A DNA stretch of 33,554 nt from Acidimicrobiia bacterium (GTDB lineage Bacteria; Actinomycetota; Acidimicrobiia; Acidimicrobiales; CATQHL01), in contig VXNF01000011.1 in NCBI GenBank assembly GCA_009840735.1, positions 5,232 through 38,785 on the forward strand. The letters are read 5' to 3'. This document shows positions 15,341 through 23,610 of the stretch, in pieces. Under the pieces are notes generated by a model. It had not been told where the DNA came from and did not search any database. It saw nothing but the letters and a program-made list of their open reading frames with translations. Each line of letters starts with the position of its first letter. Within the stretch, counting starts at the first letter, position 1. Position numbers and translations under genes: made by a program.

Positions 15341-15966
15341 GGCGCCGGCGGGGCGGAGGCCGCGGACGGCGCGGCGAGTTGGGCAGCCACCCAGGCACCC
15401 ACGGGATCGTCGCCGCCGGCCAGATGCCAGGCGTAGTGGGCGTGCAGGCATTTGACACCCTGGCGGGTGCCGCCGACCCCGCCTGTCGGGCGCGGCCCGC
15501 CGTGGTTGGCCGGCAACGCTGCGTCCCGCTCGCCGGCGTAGCGGGCGTGTGCGTCGGCCAGCGCCTTGCCGTCGACGGCGGCTTCGGCCATGCGGACGCC
15601 GCCGCGGGACTCCAGGCGGCTGACCGCCAGGCAGTCCGCGGTGGCTACCAGCCAGAAGCGCGTCGGCATCGGCGTGCCGTCGGCCAGCAGCGGGTCGTTG
15701 CGGATCACCCGCGGGCTGCCGTCGGGGTTGCGGACCCACACCCGGAATCGCCCCTGCGGCGGGCGTCCGAGCAACTCGGCCACCTCCGCCCAGTCGCGCA
15801 GCGAGACGCCGTCGCCGCCGGCGGCCCACGGCTCGGCGCCCAGTTCGGGGCGACCGGGACTGCCGAGGGGGTCGGCGCCGGGCAAGGCCGGCGGGGGGTC
15901 GGTCAGGACGGCCTCGTCCGCCCAGGCTCGCACCGACGTGCCTCGGACGCCACCGGGCGCCGTCAC
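15337..15966 (-). CDS. DUF501 domain protein
   Basis: The 209-residue protein contains the DUF501 core from about residue 54: LRDWAEVAELLGRPPQGRFRVWVRNPDGSPRVIRNDPLLADGTPMPTRFWL, then GVGGTRQGVKCLHAHYAWHLAGGDDPVGAW near the C-terminus with the conserved CLHAHYA segment. The function is unknown; in mycobacteria it sits between the divIC/ftsB-like gene and ppx, and here it still overlaps ppx by 4 nt. The N-terminal 53 residues are rich in Pro, Ala and Gly and not part of the domain. GTG 15966 has AGGGG 4 nt upstream. No signal peptide or helix is seen, so it is probably cytosolic. Confidence 0.85.
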   Translation of the reverse strand: MTAPGGVRGTSVRAWADEAVLTDPPPALPGADPLGSPGRPELGAEPWAAGGDGVSLRDWAEVAELLGRPPQGRFRVWVRNPDGSPRVIRNDPLLADGTPMPTRFWLVATADCLAVSRLESRGGVRMAEAAVDGKALADAHARYAGERDAALPANHGGPRPTGGVGGTRQGVKCLHAHYAWHLAGGDDPVGAWVAAQLAAPSAASAPPAP

Positions 15967-16036
15967 GCTGCCCCTGAATCCCGCTGACGCCGAGCCGGCA
16001 GGCGGCGCTCTGGCGGACTTAGCCGGAGCAACGGCC

Positions 16037-16771
16037 TCACGCGGCGCTGCGCCGACCGGAGAGCGGCTTCAGAACGAAGTCCACGAGCCGCTTGAGGAGC
16101 AGCCCGAGAGCCAGCACCGGGGCGATGACCGGCGAGAGGACGCGGAGCCGCGTCGGCACGGCCGCCAGCAGGTCCACAGCCTCGGGCTCCTGCGCCACCG
16201 ACGATGCCTCAGCCGCGCTCGCGGACACCTCGTCGCCCCCATCGCTGGCCCCGTCATCGCCCGGCTCTTCGCCCGCGTCGTCGGCGCCGGAGTCCTCGGC
16301 CGCGTCCTCGTCCACTGCCTCGGCCGACTCGCGCAGCATCGCCTCGAGGTTCTCCACGAACCGCCCCATCAGCTTGGCGCTCACGTCGCCGAGCACGCCG
16401 CGCCCGAACTGCGCCACCTTGCCGCTGATCTTGAGATCGGTGGTCACCTCGACCTTGGTGCTGGCGTCGGAGGAGGCTTCCATCAGCGCGGTGATGTCAG
16501 CGGCGGCGTTGCCCGCCCCGCGGGAGTCGCGGCCCTCGGCGCGGATCACGATCCGCAGGTCGTCGCGGTTCGTCTCGACCATGGTGGCTTTGCCGCGGTA
16601 CTCCGCTGAGATCGGTCCCACCTTGACCTTGACCGCGCCCCTGAACTCATCGCCTTCGACCTCGTCGAGACGGGCGCCGGGCAGGCACGGAGCGATCAGC
16701 TGGGGGTCGGTGAGGACCTCCCAGGCCCGGTCGACGCCGACACTCACCTCGAAGTCGCTCTTCAGTTCCAT
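16037..16771 (-). CDS. coxG: CoxG-like SRPBCC protein, carbon monoxide dehydrogenase subunit G family
   Basis: The 244-residue protein starts MELKSDFEVSVGVDRAWEVLTDPQLIAPCLPGARL, the CoxG/SRPBCC opening, followed by GPISAEYRGKATMVETNRDD and the GRGVLGDVSAKLMGRFVENLEAML helix. An acidic low-complexity linker (about 165-200) and a C-terminal hydrophobic segment (LSPVIAPVLALGLLLKRLVDFVL) suggest membrane attachment, as known for CoxG, which recruits CO dehydrogenase to the membrane. Recent work on CoxG relatives also points to quinone handling, which I have not tested here. ATG 16771 has AGGAG upstream; a longer frame to 17587 is an artefact over the divergent gene. It lies apart from the other cox genes by two rightward loci. 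Confidence 0.88.
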   Translation of the reverse strand: MELKSDFEVSVGVDRAWEVLTDPQLIAPCLPGARLDEVEGDEFRGAVKVKVGPISAEYRGKATMVETNRDDLRIVIRAEGRDSRGAGNAAADITALMEASSDASTKVEVTTDLKISGKVAQFGRGVLGDVSAKLMGRFVENLEAMLRESAEAVDEDAAEDSGADDAGEEPGDDGASDGGDEVSASAAEASSVAQEPEAVDLLAAVPTRLRVLSPVIAPVLALGLLLKRLVDFVLKPLSGRRSAA

Positions 16772-16987
16772 TCGCTCACACTCCTGGGGGTCGGCAGACG
16801 TGCCGGTTCGGCCGCCGGCGGTCATCAACGAACGGCGGGCGACCCGGTCGCTGCACCGCGACCCCAAGAGTAGTGCCATCGCGCATCGGCTGATCCCGGC
16901 CGGCACCGGCGCGGGCCTGCCGCTTGGCAGCGCTGACACAGGGTTCAAGTAGGGTTGCCAACAGGATCTCTTCGGGAGGAGGACGCC

Positions 16988-17647
16988 GTGGGGTTCAAGA
17001 ATCCGTTCAGTGCCGAGAGGCGGTCGCAGCGGCGGGCGGCGAAGAGGCGGGCCGAGCTGCAGCAGCGTTACGACTTTCTGTCGGGCGAGCTGCACGCCAT
17101 GGCGAACCACGAGGACATCGTGGATGAGATCGAGGCGCCGATCATCGCCAAGCGCGGCGAGGAGGTCCTCTTCGTGGTCGACGGCGTAAGCCTGCTCGAG
17201 TCCCGCGCCGGAGCGCGGTATCGGGGCAAGAGCATGGGCGCCTCGATTCGGGTGGCCAAGGGCGTTTACCTCCGACCGGGGGTACACGGCGGGCAGATCA
17301 CCCAGGGCCCCGACGAGATCAAGAACCTCGACAGCGGGCAGTTCTGCGTCACCACCCGCCGCTGCGTCTTCTCCGGGACGCGCCAGACTCGCACCTGGGA
17401 GTACTCGAAGCTCGTGGCGGTCGACTACTCCACGTCGTTCGAGGGCCGCCCAGCCGTGATGATCCCCGTCGAGAACCGCCAGAAGACATCCGGCGTCCAG
17501 CTCGACCGAGGGCACGTGCCGTACGTGCAGTCCCGCCTCGGCTTCGCTATCGCCCTGTTCAACGAGCAGGACGAGCGCTACCTGCAAGCCTGGCGCGAGG
17601 ACGTAGAGCAGGTCGAGGCCGAACTAGCCGAACTAGCCGAGGGCTGA
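16988..17647 (+). CDS. PH-like domain protein, function unknown
   Basis: The 219-residue protein starts with a basic, helical N-terminus (VGFKNPFSAERRSQRRAAKR) and has a central domain from about residue 55: RGEEVLFVVDGVSLLESRAGARYRGKSMGASIRVAKGVYLRPG, then DSGQFCVTTRRCVFSGTRQTRTWEYSKLVAVDYS. The pattern of a D-G strand, T-RR-VF-G and a following WEYSKL strand resembles small bacterial PH-like domains. The C-terminus is acidic (EQVEAELAELAEG). No transmembrane segment is seen. GTG 16988 is set by GGGAGGAGG at 16974-16982. It is divergent from coxG and interrupts the cox gene group; no link to CO oxidation is apparent. Confidence 0.7.
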   Translation: MGFKNPFSAERRSQRRAAKRRAELQQRYDFLSGELHAMANHEDIVDEIEAPIIAKRGEEVLFVVDGVSLLESRAGARYRGKSMGASIRVAKGVYLRPGVHGGQITQGPDEIKNLDSGQFCVTTRRCVFSGTRQTRTWEYSKLVAVDYSTSFEGRPAVMIPVENRQKTSGVQLDRGHVPYVQSRLGFAIALFNEQDERYLQAWREDVEQVEAELAELAEG

Positions 17648-17648
17648 A

Positions 17649-17680
17649 CCGGCCGAACGATAGCTGCGACATTCGGCCGG
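17649..17680 (+). terminator. Hairpin terminator after the PH-like gene
   Basis: CCGGCCGAA (17649-17657) and TTCGGCCGG (17672-17680) form an exact 9-bp stem with a 14-nt loop, beginning 2 nt after the stop codon. No T tract follows, as is common for proposed actinobacterial terminators. Confidence 0.5.
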
Positions 17681-17730
17681 CGGTCCCGCGCCGCCCGGTG
17701 AGACGCTCGGGCAGCAGGTTCGTGGACGTC

Positions 17731-17748
17731 GCCTCGCCGCGGCGAGGC
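17731..17748. promoter_or_regulatory. 18-bp perfect palindrome, possible operator
   Basis: GCCTCGCCGCGGCGAGGC is its own reverse complement. It lies 21 nt upstream of a TAAGGT -10-like hexamer, overlapping the expected -35 region of the broken gene at 17782, so it could be an operator or an extended hairpin. Confidence 0.35.
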
Positions 17749-17768
17749 AACTCGACGGAGCGCTCTCC

Positions 17769-17774
17769 TAAGGT
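17769..17774 (+). promoter_or_regulatory. -10 element of a leaderless promoter for the broken gene
   Basis: TAAGGT is 7 nt upstream of GTG 17782 with no ribosome binding site, the same geometry as at 987-992 and 5014-5019. Confidence 0.35.
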
Positions 17775-17781
17775 GGCCGAC

Positions 17782-17936
17782 GTGGAACGAGCACAAGCCC
17801 CAGCCGAGGCGACGCCCATCGATCTGTCAGGTGAGCACAGCTGGGTGCTGCACTCGGCGAGAAGCTCGTCGCAGCCTGGTGTGCAGCCAAGGGATTCGAC
17901 GTCGTCAAGTCTCCCGACTCCGAAGCCGACAGAGTC
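17782..17936 (+). pseudogene. Truncated, frameshifted restriction-endonuclease-like gene fragment
   Basis: From GTG 17782 a frame reads 24 codons ending SGEHSWVLH. The protein-like sequence then continues in another frame from 17850: ALGEKLVAAWCAAKG, then FDVVKSPDSEADRV, ending at 17936. Together this resembles the N-terminus of PD-(D/E)XK restriction-endonuclease-like proteins (GEKLV-AW---KGF-V---PD-EADR), in which a catalytic E-x-K strand normally follows. That strand is missing: the fragment stops exactly where the stop codon of mocA on the other strand begins (17937). A small deletion at a repeated CAC near 17851 would explain the frameshift. Family recognition is from memory of the motif and should be treated as tentative. 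Confidence 0.42.
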
Positions 17937-18569
17937 TCAGCGATTGTGGTGGCGGAGGTCTTCGATTGTGTCGATGTCGGTGGGGTCGCCGGGACAGGGC
18001 GCCTGGCGGACTGTCTCGGGGTAGCGGCGCATGAGTTGGCGGGCGCCCTCGTCGCCGTCTAGGGGCAGCAGCGGCCAGACCGAGGCGTCGAGCTTCACCG
18101 GCGGGCGGCGGCGGGCGCCGTAGACGGCGGTGACCACGGCGCCGGGCGTGCCCGCCACCCGCCGCCAAGCCTCGGCGCCGACGAGGGGCTGATCGGCCAC
18201 GCCCACCACGACCGCTGCGTGTCCGTCCCGCTCGGCGGTGCGCACCCCGGCCTGCAGCGACCAAGCCTGGCCGCGCTCCCAGTCGTGGTTACACACGACG
18301 GTCACCTCCGGTGGCAGGAGGTCGCTGAGATCCTCGGCGCCGAGAACCACGTAGACGGCGGCCAGCTGCGCCCCCAGGGCGGCATCGGCGGCCCAGCAAA
18401 CCAGCGGCCGGCCACGGAACGGGGCGCGCAGCTTGTGGAGAGAGCCAGCGAAACGCGAGCCCTCCCCGGCCGCCAACAGCACCCCGGCAACCCCTCGGTG
18501 CCGCGCCTGCGCCGATTGTGGCTCGGACGCCGGTTCGGCCGCTCGCGAGAGATCAGAATAGTCAGCCAA
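17937..18569 (-). CDS. MocA-like molybdenum cofactor cytidylyltransferase
   Basis: The 210-residue protein has the NTP-transferase fold signature GVLLAAGEGSRFAGSLHKLRAPFRGRPLV (residues about 29-57), then NHDWERGQAWSLQAGV, VGVADQPLVGAEAW (metal-binding DQP) and the C-terminal GDPTDIDTIEDL. These match MobA/MocA-like enzymes that attach CMP or GMP to molybdopterin. Next to xdhC/coxF homologues, formation of molybdopterin cytosine dinucleotide for a CO dehydrogenase-type enzyme is the natural role. It starts 23 nt after the XdhC gene. The first 25 residues are a nonconserved extension. The exact nucleotide is not certain by eye. Confidence 0.85.
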   Translation of the reverse strand: MADYSDLSRAAEPASEPQSAQARHRGVAGVLLAAGEGSRFAGSLHKLRAPFRGRPLVCWAADAALGAQLAAVYVVLGAEDLSDLLPPEVTVVCNHDWERGQAWSLQAGVRTAERDGHAAVVVGVADQPLVGAEAWRRVAGTPGAVVTAVYGARRRPPVKLDASVWPLLPLDGDEGARQLMRRYPETVRQAPCPGDPTDIDTIEDLRHHNR

Positions 18570-18592
18570 AGCAGGGGGCTCCCGCCGGACGC

Positions 18593-19390
18593 TCAGCGAT
18601 GGATCGGGCCCTCGCTGTCCCGCAGCGACGGCGCCGGGCGTCCGGCGCGCACCGCAATGATCTCCGCCACGACCGAGACCGCGGTCTCTTCGGGGGTCCG
18701 ACCGCCGATGTCCAGGCCGATCGGGGCCATCAGCCTGCCCAGCCCCTCCTCGCCGACCCCGGCCTCTCGGAGGCGCTCGACTCGGCGGTCATGAGTGCGG
18801 CGGCTGCCCATCACACCGATGTAACCAACATCGGTCCGCAGAGCGCGCAACACCGCTGGCACGTCGAACTTGGTGTCGTGGGTGAGGATGCAGACGGCGT
18901 CGACGGGCCGCAGCTTGGCGCCGTAGGCGTCGAAGACGCTGTCGGGCCACTCCACCCTGAGCTCGTCGGCCATCGGGAAGCGCTTGGGCGTGGCGAAGAC
19001 CTTGCGGGCGTCGCAAACCACCACCTTGTAGCCCAGCACCTTCGCCACCCGCGCCAAGGCGGCGGTGAAGTCCACGGCGCCGAAGATCAGCATCCGAGGT
19101 TGAGGGGCGAAGGACTCCACGAACAGGGTGAGGTCCTCCATGCGCTGCTCGCCGCCTGCGCCGTAGTGGCGGACGCAGGTCTGGCCCAACTCCAGCTCGC
19201 CGAGCACGTCGCGGGCCGCCACCTCGTCGAGCTCGGGGCTGCCGAGGGTCCCGAGCACCTCCCGGCCGGGCCGCACCAGCAGCCGGGCACCCTTGCCGAC
19301 GCCGTCGATGACGGTGGCCAGCGCCACCGGCTCGTCGGCCCGCAGCGCCCCGGCCAGCGCCTCATACAGCGGCGCCGCGTCCGCACCCAT
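18593..19390 (-). CDS. XdhC/CoxF family maturation protein, Rossmann-domain part
   Basis: The 265-residue protein has an N-terminal part (EPVALATVIDGVGKGARLLV) that repeats the XdhC opening, and a C-terminal XdhC Rossmann domain: RMLIFGAVDFTAALARVAKVLGYKVVVCDAR, then AVCILTHDTKFDVPAVLRALRTDVGYIGVMGSRRTHDRRVERL and LMAPIGLDIGGRTPEETAVSVVAEIIAVR. XdhC proteins carry and sulfurate the molybdenum cofactor and help load it into xanthine-oxidase-family enzymes; CoxF is the CO dehydrogenase version. A complementary 104-residue XdhC N-terminal protein is encoded 7 nt upstream, so the two probably work as a pair. Confidence 0.87.
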   Translation of the reverse strand: MGADAAPLYEALAGALRADEPVALATVIDGVGKGARLLVRPGREVLGTLGSPELDEVAARDVLGELELGQTCVRHYGAGGEQRMEDLTLFVESFAPQPRMLIFGAVDFTAALARVAKVLGYKVVVCDARKVFATPKRFPMADELRVEWPDSVFDAYGAKLRPVDAVCILTHDTKFDVPAVLRALRTDVGYIGVMGSRRTHDRRVERLREAGVGEEGLGRLMAPIGLDIGGRTPEETAVSVVAEIIAVRAGRPAPSLRDSEGPIHR

Positions 19391-19397
19391 CCCGGAC

Positions 19398-19712
19398 CTA
19401 CCAGTCCAACGGCTCGACGAAGAGGTGGATCGTGCCGCCGCAGGTGAGGCCCACGGCGAACGCCTCGTCGTCGCTGTAGCCGAAGCTCACCATCCGCCGG
19501 TCGCCGGACTCGAGTACCTCCAGCGCCTCGGCCACCACCGCCCCCTCCACGCAGCCGCCCGACACCGAGCCCGACACCTCACCGCGCTCGTTCACCGCCA
19601 TGGCGGCGCCGGGATCGCGCGGGCCCGACCCGTCGAGGTCGGTGACGCGGGCCACCGCCACTCGCAGCCCGTCCCCGCGCCAGCGGTCGATGTCGTCCAG
19701 CAACTCCTGCAT
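19398..19712 (-). CDS. XdhC/CoxI N-terminal domain protein (stand-alone)
   Basis: The 104-residue protein is an XdhC N-terminal domain alone: RVAVARVTDLDGSGPRDPGAAMAVNERGEVSGSVSGGCVEGAVVAEAL, with the SGGCVE cysteine motif at about residues 51-56, and TCGGTIHLFVEPL at the C-terminus. The Cys in GGCVE and CGG are typical of the family and are thought to take part in cofactor binding or sulfur transfer. The separate Rossmann-domain gene follows after 7 nt. GGAGG 5 nt before the ATG at 19712 fixes the start. Split XdhC pairs are common in actinobacterial CO dehydrogenase-type clusters, so I do not regard it as broken. Confidence 0.85.
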   Translation of the reverse strand: MQELLDDIDRWRGDGLRVAVARVTDLDGSGPRDPGAAMAVNERGEVSGSVSGGCVEGAVVAEALEVLESGDRRMVSFGYSDDEAFAVGLTCGGTIHLFVEPLDW

Positions 19713-19766
19713 CGGAACCTCCTCGGCTCACCGAAGCGTAGGCCGCGACCGCCGCCCCGGGGCCGA

Positions 19767-20942
19767 TCAGGCGGCGACCCTGTCGGCCAGGTCTTCCAGC
19801 GAGGCCAGCGAGTGACCCTCCACGAACTCGTCCACGAACGGCAAGGCGGCGGCCATGCCCTGGGCGAGGGGGGCGTAGCCGGGCGTGGACTTGAGCGGGT
19901 TGACCCAGACGATCCGATGAGCCACCCGGCCGAGGCGAGCCATGCTCTCGACCATGACCGCCGGCTCGCCTCGATCCCAGCCGTCGGAGAGGATCACGAC
20001 CACGGCGCCCCGCGCCATGCCCGGAACCCCCCACAGGTCGCAGAACACGCCGATCGACTCGCCCAAGCGGGTGCCGCCGGACCAGTCCTCGACCACACCG
20101 GCGGCGCGGTCGAAGGCCGCGTCGGGGTCGCGGGTGGAGAGCTCGCGGGTGAGCCGTGTCAGGCGGGTGCCCAGCGCGAACGCCTCCACCCGCCGGCGGG
20201 CCACCACCGCGGCGTGTACGAACCGCAGCAGCGCCCGGGCGTAGGACTCCATCGATCCGCTCACGTCGAGCAGTAGCACCACGCGGCGGGGCCGCTCGCC
20301 GGGTCGGCGGAAGGAGCGGGCAATGGGCTCGCCGCCGGCCTGCAGCGCCCGCCGCACCGTGCGGCGCAGGTCAGGGCGTCCCCGCGGCACTGCCACGGGC
20401 TGCAGCCGCCGGGAGCGGCGCATGGCGGCGCTGAGGCGCAGCCGGCTCATGAGTTGCGCCAGTTCGGCCAATTCCTCGGCGGTGCAGTCGGCGAAGTCCT
20501 TGTCCCGCAGCAGCTCGTAGGGGCTGTAGCGCACCGCGATGGTCTCGGCGTCGTCCTCGCTGTCGCCGTCGGCGCCGTCCCCCTCGAGGTCGTCGAAGGC
20601 GAGCGTGACCTCGGCGGCGGGTGGCTGGGGCAGGAGACGCCTCGGATCGATTCCCTCCCAGAAGCTTGCGAAGGTCACGTCGTAGACGTCGAAGTCCTCG
20701 GGTCGGTGCACCAGCGTGGCGCGACCGCACCAGTAGACCTTGGCGCGGGTGTCCACCCCGACTGCGCCCAGCGCCGCCAGGAAGGCGATCATCGAGCCGA
20801 CGGGCACCTCAAGCCCCTCGGCCCGAAGCGCCGCCCCGAAGCGGGCCGCGAGGGCGCAGATATTCTCCGGCCGGGCCGCCGCAACGGGCGGCACGTCGTG
20901 TACGGCCTCGGTGTCACCGGCGGCGGCGGGTGGGGAGGCCAC
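19767..20942 (-). CDS. coxE: CoxE-like von Willebrand factor A domain protein
   Basis: The 391-residue protein has a helical N-terminal region of the CoxE family (FGAALRAEGLEVPVGSMIAFLAAL), an acidic stretch near residue 145 (EGDGADGDSEDDAE) and a C-terminal VWA domain with MIDAS motif LLLDVSGSMESYARALLRF and the later VVVILSDGWDRGEPAVM. CoxE acts with the MoxR-type ATPase CoxD in assembling the Cu-S-Mo site of aerobic CO dehydrogenase, an activity known from Oligotropha carboxidovorans. The MoxR gene lies 9 nt upstream, the standard coxD-coxE pairing. It should be cytoplasmic. It might serve another molybdoenzyme if no CoxL is encoded elsewhere. Confidence 0.9.
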   Translation of the reverse strand: MASPPAAAGDTEAVHDVPPVAAARPENICALAARFGAALRAEGLEVPVGSMIAFLAALGAVGVDTRAKVYWCGRATLVHRPEDFDVYDVTFASFWEGIDPRRLLPQPPAAEVTLAFDDLEGDGADGDSEDDAETIAVRYSPYELLRDKDFADCTAEELAELAQLMSRLRLSAAMRRSRRLQPVAVPRGRPDLRRTVRRALQAGGEPIARSFRRPGERPRRVVLLLDVSGSMESYARALLRFVHAAVVARRRVEAFALGTRLTRLTRELSTRDPDAAFDRAAGVVEDWSGGTRLGESIGVFCDLWGVPGMARGAVVVILSDGWDRGEPAVMVESMARLGRVAHRIVWVNPLKSTPGYAPLAQGMAAALPFVDEFVEGHSLASLEDLADRVAA

Positions 20943-20951
20943 CGGGTCCAG

Positions 20952-21860
20952 CTAACGGCTCGTGGCCTCGGCGATGATCCTGTCGAGGCCGAATTCCCGC
21001 ACCCGCCCCTGGTCCTCGCGGTACTTGAGCACGGCCCCCAGGGTCACCTCGGCGCTGGGCGGATCCAAGCCTTCGACGCCGAGGCGCACCAGCGCCGTGG
21101 ACCAGTCGATACTCTCGGCCACGCCGGGAGGCTTGTACAGACCGATCTCGCGGAACCTGGCGACCGCCGCGGCGACTTGGCGCGCCAGCGCGGGCGCCAC
21201 ACCGTCGGTGCGCAGCGAGATGATGGCCACCTCGCGCTCAAAGTCGGGGTGCTCCACCCAGTGGTAGAGGCAGCGCCGCTTCAGGGCGTCGTGTACGTCG
21301 CGGGTGCGGTTCGAGGTGACCACCACTACCGGCGGTTCGGCGGCGACGAACGTCCCCAACTCGGGCACCGTGATCGACCAGTCCGACAGCAACTCCAGCA
21401 GGAACGCCTCGAATTCGTCGTCGGCCCGGTCCACCTCGTCGATCAGCAGGACCGGCGGGGCGGCGTCGTCGTGGGAGATGGCCTCCAGCAGCGGCCGCTT
21501 CACGAGGAAGCGCTCCGAATACAGCGAGCCCTCCAGCGCGGCGGCGTCGGCACCGGAGGCGGCGCCGACAGCCTCAGCGGTGCGGAGGTGCAGCAGTTGC
21601 CGCGAGTAGTCCCACTCGTAGACGGCCTGAGACACGTCGATGCCCTCGTAGCACTGCAAGCGGATCAGGCGGCTGCCGAGCCAAGCCGCCAGCGTCTTGG
21701 CCACCTCGGTCTTGCCGACGCCCGCCTCGCCCTCCAGCAGCAGCGGACGCCGCAGCGCCAGCGCCAGATAGACCGCGGTGGCGAGCCCCTCCGAAGGCAG
21801 ATAGTCGTTGGCGCCGAGGCCGTCGGCGACCTCGGTCACCGACCCGGGGGCGTCTCCCAC
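20952..21860 (-). CDS. coxD: CoxD-like MoxR AAA+ ATPase
   Basis: The 302-residue protein is a MoxR-type AAA+ ATPase with Walker A GEAGVGKT (residues 44-51), Walker B VLLIDEVDRAD (about 136-146), sensor I TSNRTRDVHDALKRRC and a DFEREVAIISLR lid helix region. The sequence around LQCYEGIDVSQAVYEWDYSRQLLHLR is characteristic of the CoxD branch. CoxD is thought to remodel apo-CO dehydrogenase for sulfur and copper insertion together with CoxE. It begins 6 nt after coxM ends and is 9 nt ahead of coxE, in one operon. The usual place of coxL, before or next to this gene, is empty. Confidence 0.9.
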   Translation of the reverse strand: MGDAPGSVTEVADGLGANDYLPSEGLATAVYLALALRRPLLLEGEAGVGKTEVAKTLAAWLGSRLIRLQCYEGIDVSQAVYEWDYSRQLLHLRTAEAVGAASGADAAALEGSLYSERFLVKRPLLEAISHDDAAPPVLLIDEVDRADDEFEAFLLELLSDWSITVPELGTFVAAEPPVVVVTSNRTRDVHDALKRRCLYHWVEHPDFEREVAIISLRTDGVAPALARQVAAAVARFREIGLYKPPGVAESIDWSTALVRLGVEGLDPPSAEVTLGAVLKYREDQGRVREFGLDRIIAEATSR

Positions 21861-21866
21861 GGGTCG

Positions 21867-22690
21867 CTACAACCCGGCGGCTTCGAGTGCCCGTCGCGTC
21901 AGGACCCGGGCGAGATGCTGGCGGTACTCGACGCTGGCGTTGAGGTCCTCGCTGGGCTCGCAGCCCTCCGCGGCGACCTCGGCCGCCTCGGCGGCGGAAG
22001 CGCCGGACGCCACGGCGCTCTCCACAGCGGCGGCCCGCACCGGCGTGGAATGCATGTTCACCAGCCCCACGCCGACGTCGCCGCCGGCGCGCCTGACCGC
22101 GGAGACCCCCACGATCGCCCAGTCCTGCGCCCGACGGTTGAACTTCTCGAAACCCCAGGTGGCCCCGTCGGCGGCGGGGATGCGCACCTCGGTCAGCATC
22201 TCGTCCTCCGCCAAGGCAGTCTCCAGGAAGCCGCAGAAGAAGTCGTCCACGGGGATCTGCCGTGTGCCGCCCGGTCCGATGGCCACCAGGGTGGCGCCGA
22301 GCGCCAGGAGCGCGGAAGGGATGTCCGAGGCCGGGTCGCCGTGGGCGACGGCCCCGCCGAGGGTGCCGCGGTGGCGCACCTGGGGATCGCCGACGTGGGA
22401 GGTGACCTCGCCCAGCAGCCCCGCGCGGGCGGCCACGAGCTCGCTGGTCTCCACGGCGCGGTGGCGGGTCAGCGCGCCGATCGCCACATGGTCGCCGTCC
22501 TCACGGATGTAGGCCAGGTCAGCGAGGCGCCCGATGTCCACGAGGACCGCCGGGCGCGCCAAGCGGAACCGCATCAGCGGGATCAGCGAATGCCCCCCGG
22601 CCAGGAGCTTCGCCTCGTCGCCGTGGGCAGCGAGGGCGGCGACGGCCTCCTCGGCGGAGCCGGCCCGGACATAATCGAACGCTGCAGGAA

Positions 22691-22694
<4 letters not shown>
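21867..22694 (-). CDS. coxM: CoxM-like FAD-binding medium subunit of a xanthine-oxidase-family dehydrogenase
   Basis: The 275-residue protein has FAD-binding motifs [17 protein letters not shown] (about 32-48) and [24 protein letters not shown] (about 109-132), and the C-terminal CO dehydrogenase flavoprotein domain. This subunit takes electrons from the [2Fe-2S] small subunit and passes them to quinones in the CO dehydrogenase type. Its ATG overlaps the coxS stop by 4 nt (ATGA), so small and medium subunits are made together. The large molybdopterin subunit that should complete the enzyme is not in the window. Nicotinate or other molybdenum hydroxylases share this subunit, so CO oxidation is supported mainly by the coxDEFG neighbours. 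Confidence 0.9.
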
Positions 22695-23155
<461 letters not shown>

Positions 23156-23169
23156 CTGAGCCTCCTGTG

Positions 23170-23188
23170 GTCCTGACCGCGGCAGGAC
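23170..23188 (-). promoter_or_regulatory. Hairpin in the coxS leader next to the ribosome binding site
   Basis: GTCCTG and CAGGAC form an exact 6-bp stem around a 7-nt loop, ending 3 nt before AGGAGG of coxS on the minus strand. It could affect translation initiation. The rest of the 23156-23295 spacer has no clear promoter. Confidence 0.35.
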
Positions 23189-23295
23189 GCCTACTGCCGA
23201 AGCGGTGGCGCCATCCGCCGGGCGACCACAGTAGCGCAAGCTGCCGGCGGCTCCCATCGCGCGCCTCGTCGCCCGCGCCGCCGGGTCGATGCGGC

Positions 23296-23610
23296 TCAGC
23301 CCGAGCCCAAGACCTCCGCCGGCAGGTTGATGGCGTAGGCCTCCTCGCCCGGATAGACGAGCCCGAGGTCGCGCCGCGCGATGCGTTCGATCTCGGCGTC
23401 GGTCTGCAACCGTTCGATCTCCGCCGCCAAGTCCGCGTTGGACGCCTGCACCTCGGCTAGGCGGGCCTCCAGCTGGGCGATCTGGTCGCGCTGGGCGAAC
23501 CAGTTCTGCACGGGGTTCACGCCCCAGGTCCAGGTGATGGCGACCGCCGCGCCGCTGACGGCCACGATGACCAGCGCCCGGAGCACTCTTCGGGCGGCCA
23601 CCGGGGTCAT
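23296..23610 (-). CDS. FtsB/DivIC-like septum formation initiator
   Basis: The 104-residue bitopic protein has one transmembrane segment (about residues 9-29), a coiled coil (about 36-74, [25 protein letters not shown]) and the family end motif [18 protein letters not shown]. FtsB/DivIC forms a complex with FtsL and FtsQ/DivIB and activates septal peptidoglycan synthesis. The ATG overlaps the eno stop by 4 nt, the common actinobacterial eno-ftsB arrangement. In mycobacteria DUF501 and ppx follow directly; here the cox operon lies next. Length is normal for a short form without N-terminal extension. Confidence 0.9.
   Translation of the reverse strand: MTPVAARRVLRALVIVAVSGAAVAITWTWGVNPVQNWFAQRDQIAQLEARLAEVQASNADLAAEIERLQTDAEIERIARRDLGLVYPGEEAYAINLPAEVLGSG

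Noticed and set aside
16772-17587. Upstream extension of the coxG frame
   Set aside because: It overlaps the divergent PH-like gene and the family similarity starts at ATG 16771, which has a ribosome binding site.
18593-19712. XdhC gene broken by a frameshift
   Set aside because: Each part has its own start, the upstream one has a good ribosome binding site, and the downstream part retains its own N-terminal region; split XdhC pairs are usual in actinobacteria.
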